Part shown: piece by piece, positions 59,101 to 64,000 of the stretch | Layout of the letters: each line of letters starts with the position of its first letter | How positions within the stretch are numbered: the stretch's first letter is position 1 | Assembly: GCA_014905825.1 (NCBI GenBank) | Contig: JACGCN010000002.1 | Coordinates: forward strand, 2,046,001 to 2,110,000 | DNA length: 64,000 bases | Reading direction: 5' to 3' | Origin: Lyophyllum atratum | Taxonomy: Eukaryota; Basidiomycota; Agaricomycetes; Agaricales; Lyophyllaceae | The notes under the pieces: model-generated | Told to the model about the DNA's origin: nothing | The model's database searches: none | The model's input: the letters and a program-made list of their open reading frames with translations, nothing else | Made by a program: the position numbers and the translations under genes

Positions 59101-60731
59101 GCTTTGGATTCGCCTACAAAGCCCTCTCGGTCACCCTCACAGCATTCACAAGAACGCCGCCCAGTGGGCCCACGGAGCCCTTCACCTCTGCCCCCAGCGA
59201 CGACGCCACTTGCCCGACCTTTCCCCCATCTCCCTACCATGGATGTCGATGATGATGATGATATTGCTGTAAACACGACCTTCAATGCCCCACAGCCTTC
59301 GACAACATACTTGCGGCATCATGATATTCCAAGTAGCATTCCACGAAGTAAACGACAACCATTCTTCCCTACTGGTAACATGGACGCTACACCGAAGGCC
59401 GCAGTCCCTCCGTCACCTGCTCCTACTGTCATTGAGCCATTATCGATCAAGAAGAAGACTTCGGTTCGTAGCAATGCGACCATCGTAGCCTCTCCCACTC
59501 CTGTGCGGAAAACCTACACTCGTAACTCTCCACTTGCTCGGAATTCCTCCCGAGTTGTTTCGCCTCGAAGGGTATCCCCTCAAGTTGGCAAACGCAAGCT
59601 ACACGCCATGTCAAGTAGTTCCCAGTCAGATGCTGAGATCACTAATAAGATGCTGCAGCTATCTCAAACTACCCTGGAGGATGTGCGTATTTCCCTTCAA
59701 AGCGACCGGGACCTCCAGACTAATGTGTTGTTAGATCGAATCTTCTCGCCGGACGATCAAGAGAATCAAACTCCAGGTGGATGACTTGCATTCTAGTAAT
59801 GCTGCTCAGAGCAGTGAAGGCGAATATTCAAGACCATCATCACCCGAAAAAGAGCTCCTTACTCCCAAGCGGCAGTCAGCGGCCATGGTATGACTCTGCT
59901 TCTATGTCTAGCCCTTCTTGACACTTAAGCTATTGGTTGCAGACAAGAGCTGCTCAAGAACGCATGGAGGAGATGCGACATTTGATAGGACGCCGACAGC
60001 TCGAAGGAGAAACAACGTCACGTACGCGAGCACGCAGTGTTTTTGACGGACCAACTCCAGCGGCCTCTTCAGCTAATATGACGCATACTGCCCGTGCTAT
60101 AGAAGCACTTGTGTTTGAAGCAGACAAAAACCTGGGAAGAGCAGTTTCTAATCAAGACGCTTTTCGTAATGGCCTCAAGCAGATGTCTGTCGACCTAAAA
60201 CAGGTTCGTTCGCATTTCATTGACTTTATTCATGCGCTAATATCATCATAGAAATCGAATGAGCTTGAGAAAGCCAGGCTAGAACTTCAAAACGCAAAGC
60301 GACAAACCGAACTTGTGAAAAGTTTGTTGGCGGACGCTACTGCTGAGAAGGAAATCATGTACGAGGTAGGAGGACTCTCCGTTGTTCAGCGTCCACGTCT
60401 CATGATGATCACGCCAGGCATTCAATGAGGAGCTGGATGGCATGTACAACGATGTGAACCTCCCCGATGATGAGGCCTGGGCTGCAATGTCGAAAGATCT
60501 CAAGGAGACAAAGGAAGCCCGGAATGCTCTTACGAAGGAAAATTCGTAAGTTCTTTCGATTCCGATGGCGCCATGGGCTTGACTGATTTTTGGTTAGCCA
60601 ACTCAAGCTCAGGATAGCAGAGGCAGAAATGCAACGGGATGAGTAGGTGTTTCTTTTTTGTTTTCCCATTCAGCTTGTTGACCAACCTTAGATGGGAAGC
60701 CTTGCTTCGTACCCATGGCCTTATCCTATGA
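56125..60731 (+). CDS. Dbl-family Rho guanine nucleotide exchange factor with C-terminal coiled coil
   Basis: A short N-terminal part leads, after two introns, into a DH domain: LSSVINELVTSERSYVKRLQ, LKHDYADPLRNFARSKDT and KRSSRFASFIDHIKYQSTDP. The conserved third helix is LRELLMEPVQRIPRYTLLFR, followed by a PH-like region (LHCTLFLFDDKLVIVKRPGN). A long Ser/Pro-rich disordered region follows (about 58400-59880). Near the end is a coiled coil (LEKARLELQNAKRQTELVKS, MYNDVNLPDDEAWAAMSKDL). The last spliced residues are EWEALLRTHGLIL with the stop at 60729-60731. DH domains load GTP onto Rho/Cdc42-type GTPases and steer polarity, wall synthesis or septation. The specific GTPase cannot be told. 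Introns near 56994-57045, 59888-59940 and 60642-60691 fit. Confidence 0.82.
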
Positions 60732-61048
60732 CCTTTCTAAAAATTCGATATACCGTTCCTTCATTCCCTCTTGGACTTTGTCGAAGCATACTCGCCAGCA
60801 TATGTATTACTTGAGCATTTCACGCATGGATGTATTTACTAAGGCTTTCGTTGCCGCTTTCAATTTCATTTCTTATGATCACTCGAGATCGATGATGAAC
60901 GAATTGCGTGTTAACAGTGAGAAGATTAATTGAAGAGAGCTGTACGATATGACTGAGGGGGTATCGTATGATAGTATGTGCGGGCTCTTGTGTTACAGCT
61001 GTGAATGTCATGTTTGGTTGGAAGTCTACGAATAAAAAAACGATATGG
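60732..61048. other. 3' gap between convergent RhoGEF genes
   Basis: These 317 bases lie between two facing stop codons. They contain AT-rich 3' end signals on both strands but no supported coding frame. Confidence 0.4.
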
Positions 61049-64000
61049 TTAAACTTTCAGACGGTGTAGTATAGATAGATGCCTGGTAGGCCTATGGCTG
61101 GTATCCATCTCGGTGGGAGAGTGGCAACGACCTGTAGAAGAAAGGAGCGATTGTTGTCGCCTTGCCTTGTCGGCGTCTGAACGTCCTGGATCCTCGCAGG
61201 GATTAGGGGTGCGAGTCAATGTCATCGGTGCTCCGAAATTTAATGCAGGCAGCTTTTGTATATCGGGAAGGGTGAATGGTTCCTCGGGGACGTCTGGCGC
61301 ACTTCGAGTTCGCCGGTGGAGAGTATCTTTGGCCCAGCATCTGATGGAGCCTGGAATGCGTTTCTTAAATCCGTGGGATTCCGTATCTGATATTTGGGTG
61401 TGACCGAGCGAAACGGCGGAAGAAGAGCGTGACTGGAAGAGTCCTTTGACGCCGTTCACCAAGGAACGCGAAGTCTTCATGGGGGATTTGGTATCAGGTG
61501 TCATTCGTGTCGTTTGATTGGAGCTTCCTTGTGCGGTATGGGTGGAAAAGATATAAGGCCGAACGGGGCTCTTTGGGGATGAACCCACTGGTGCGGGTGT
61601 TGACATGGAGGAGGACGTGGAGAATGGTGACGGCAGACTGTATGAAGGGGCAGAGAGAGGTGTCCCATGATCACTTTCGGGCATGGCGGCGATGGTTAGA
61701 GGCCTAGACTGCCTTCTAGAAATAAGAGATTGACCCGGAGAGGACGACTTCTTCGACAGGAGGTCGTTGTCGATGAGGCTTTTGCGCCTTAGTACGCGAA
61801 CACTTTCATGCCTTGTCAAGCGACTCTTAGCCATGCCAGCCATACTCAGCCCTGACTGTGACCGTACAAAACCCGCGCGCATGGCCTTAGGTGCCTGGAA
61901 GAGCTCTACATCGTTGATGCTGGCGTATGACCGAGCAGTCAAACAAAGCTGAGAAATGACATCCTGAAGGCCCTGATCAACCCGTGAACGCGCAGAAGCA
62001 GAATATCGTCGAATGACAATGGTCTCAGAGTCCGACGACATAGGAGAGAAGATGCCTTTGACAGATGCCGTTGACGATCTGCGGCTGAGTGGATCCCGGT
62101 CCTGCCTCCATGCGAAATCCTGCCTAGGAGACTTCCTCTGCTTTGTGTCGGTTCCGAAGGCGACGGACGATTCGGTTAGCCCTGGAGGCTCAGTGTTTGG
62201 GACACGCTCGGGAATGGATTGGACAGCAGGTAGGGTGTTGACAAGCTCAAAGAGGCCGTCGTCAAGGGTGGAGGGAATGAGCTCCCCCTTTCCGTCAAAT
62301 CGTAAGCTGGAGGTGGGTTCGCTTATCCAGTTAGGGTTGTGATTACGTGACTCTCGAATGGAACTCAGCCATGCGTCCTTCTCTCGCTGACATGCGGCGG
62401 CCAGTTCGAATCGATGTTCCTTGGAAGACAGATGAATGGAACAGGGGAGCATGGCTGGAGCGACAGATCACGATGAGTCAGAGCAATATGATTAAGGGAA
62501 CAAATACATACCATCCACTTCGTCCACATCGAGGATATCAAAGTCGGCAAGAGAAAACCAGTACTTAGGCTCATACGTCTTGCCTTTTGAGACCTTCACG
62601 AGGATCAGGTAGCCGCCGAGGTAGAGAAACGCCCCTAGGTACTTGGCCGTGATATTGGAGCCTGATGGTTTAGAGGTGTGGTTGTGTACGACGTCCAGGG
62701 AGCCTGCAAGGAGGCAAGTGCCAAGCGAGGAAAGGAAAGGCTGGGTCAAGATCTGAAATGATGAATACAGAGATGACATTTGTGACATGGCTGGACTGGC
62801 GAGGGATATCCTCGAAGCAATGAGGGCAGACTGCATTGCAACATCTTGACGGTGACGAGCTTCGTCCACAGCACCAGCAACATGCTTCATGGCTTGCGTG
62901 GCACTTTCCACGACAACGTCTACATCCAGACGGGGAAGAGCAGGGAAGAGCGAGCGTATGGATTTACCAAGCTTCAGCTGGTCGAGTATCAGGGGATACT
63001 TGCAGATCCTCTGTACAGGCTTGATCATGTAGTCGATGAATGCGAGCCGTCCGCTTTTCTCCCTGCGCGCTACTTCGGTGGGGAATGCTAGGGCCTCCTT
63101 GGGTGGTATATTGCTCGCCCGGGAATGCAGGGTACGGACGGCACCTTCGATAGACGACATAGACGCGGCCCGACTTCTGTTCTTGGTCAGAACGACGTTA
63201 ATGGGTGTGTCGTGCTCTTCCGGGATGACGGTCTCTGAAGGATCAGGAGCGGTGGTCGTACAGAGCTCCAGCTCGCTAACAAGGGAGGAACAGCGTTGCT
63301 CGAAAGCATCCCACTCAAGGGGGTGCTGGGACGTAACCTTTCTGATAAGGTCAAGAGCTTCTGGATGGCCGGCACAAAAAGATTGATAGGAAGCGAACCG
63401 CGAGGCCTGATACTTCGTTGAATAACCAGTGATATGAGCATAAGCAAGGGGCGCGTACCTCAGTGGCAAACTTCGTTGAGACGACGCGAATTGCGGCATC
63501 CGTGTTCTGTAGAGCTTGGCTATGTGTTTTCTCCAAATCTTCCGACCGCTGACACGCCGCCATATCGAAACCAAGGGGATTCATGTCTGCCCGGAGTTCC
63601 CGCACGAACTGCTCGTGAAGCTGAAGGATCTCTTCAGCATTTCGTGTCAGTAGCTCTACTTCCTGGCTGGTGAACAGATATCGCTGGATAGATTTGTGTG
63701 ACTCCTTTGTTTGAGATGAGCTGGGAGACTGCGAGGCCGAGGAATCGGAGATAGTGACAGACGAAGCCGAAAGGGCAACCGCGTGTATATGGGTGTAAGA
63801 GTTGACCCAAGGACTTGACGTAAATGACGACGAAGCGCGACTAAAGGTGGTCGAGGGCGGCGGCCGGCAAACAAGGGTCGGAAGGATACGAAGGTAGACC
63901 TAAATAACGCGTGTCAGCAAATAAGGGTAGACTCAGGGAAAAATACGGACTGTGACTAATGCCCTCAAGTCCAACAGGTAACCGACCTCGGTATCAAGGA
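61049..64000 (-). CDS. DH-PH domain Rho guanine nucleotide exchange factor (5' end outside window)
   Basis: The visible part contains a DH domain: SQEVELLTRNAEEILQLHEQ, FVRELRADMNPLGFD, then after an intron near 63416-63462 SRFASYQSFCAGHPEALDLI. The third conserved helix is LAFIDYMIKPVQRICKYPLI. The PH domain follows (KYLGAFLYLGGYLILVKVSK, SIHLSSKEHRFELAAACQRE, KDAWLSSIRESRN). The C-terminal 430 residues are Ser/Arg/Pro-rich and disordered, ending RHLSILHRLKV with the stop at 61049-61051. An intron near 62450-62510 joins the two halves of the PH domain. This is a second Dbl-type GEF, distinct in sequence from the convergent one at 56125-60731. The N-terminal exons lie beyond position 64000. 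Confidence 0.83.

Overview
The window is a gene-dense stretch of a basidiomycete nuclear genome, most likely an Agaricomycete. Nearly every gene is interrupted by short introns of about 47-65 bases with GT..AG ends. The protein set is purely eukaryotic and fungal (EMC10, BSD2/Ndfip, EFR3, VPS52, RIM15, RPN11, THO7, PEX2, Kap120-like importin, SLX4). One gene (35464-37426) resembles a family of unknown function that I recall only from Agaricomycetes. No bacterial operons, rRNA, CRISPR arrays or intact transposons were seen.

Layout. 1-2.6 kb: 5' end of DPH6 (-), then FRS1 (PheRS beta, +). 2.8-7.7 kb: EMC10 (-), a small unknown protein (+), BSD2-like PPxY adaptor (+), OGA-type GNAT acetyltransferase (+). 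7.8-14.5 kb: ThrE/PRM10-type membrane protein (+), FRS2 (PheRS alpha, -), PEX2 (+). 14.5-23.4 kb: Kap120/importin-11-like karyopherin (-), SLX4-like nuclease scaffold (+), folylpolyglutamate synthase (-). 23.7-33.9 kb: small REV1-type BRCT protein (+), secreted aldose 1-epimerase (+), EFR3 (+), VPS52 (-), a small intronless P-loop kinase-like protein (+). 33.9-37.4 kb: the only accessory-looking part, a 1.6 kb gene-poor stretch with degenerate repeats followed by the Agaricomycete-type unknown gene (-), which carries an apparent one-base frameshift. 37.6-46.8 kb: RPN11 (+), mitochondrial ribosomal protein bS18m (-), RIM15-type PAS/kinase/receiver protein (+). 47.4-53.3 kb: a protein with a series of UIM/MIU-like motifs (+), THO7 (+), tRNase Z (-). 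53.8-64 kb: F-box/LRR protein (-) and two convergent Dbl-family Rho exchange factors, the second running off the end.

How the genes relate. Several genes serve translation: DPH6 (diphthamide on eEF2), both subunits of cytosolic PheRS, tRNase Z and bS18m. Others serve ubiquitin/proteasome work (RPN11, BSD2, PEX2 RING, F-box, UIM/MIU protein), membrane traffic (EMC10, VPS52, EFR3), DNA repair (SLX4, BRCT protein) and signalling (RIM15, two RhoGEFs). Apart from the nearby FRS1/FRS2 pair and the RhoGEF pair, I see no functional clustering. Adjacent genes are mostly divergent with a short shared promoter, or convergent with 50-300 bases between stops. I see no wholly new system. The best leads are the UIM/MIU-motif protein, the BRCT protein with a degenerate PIP-like peptide, the SLX4 zinc-finger architecture, the intronless P-loop protein and the repeat block at 34.1-34.6 kb. 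All splice sites and starts were read by eye and are provisional.
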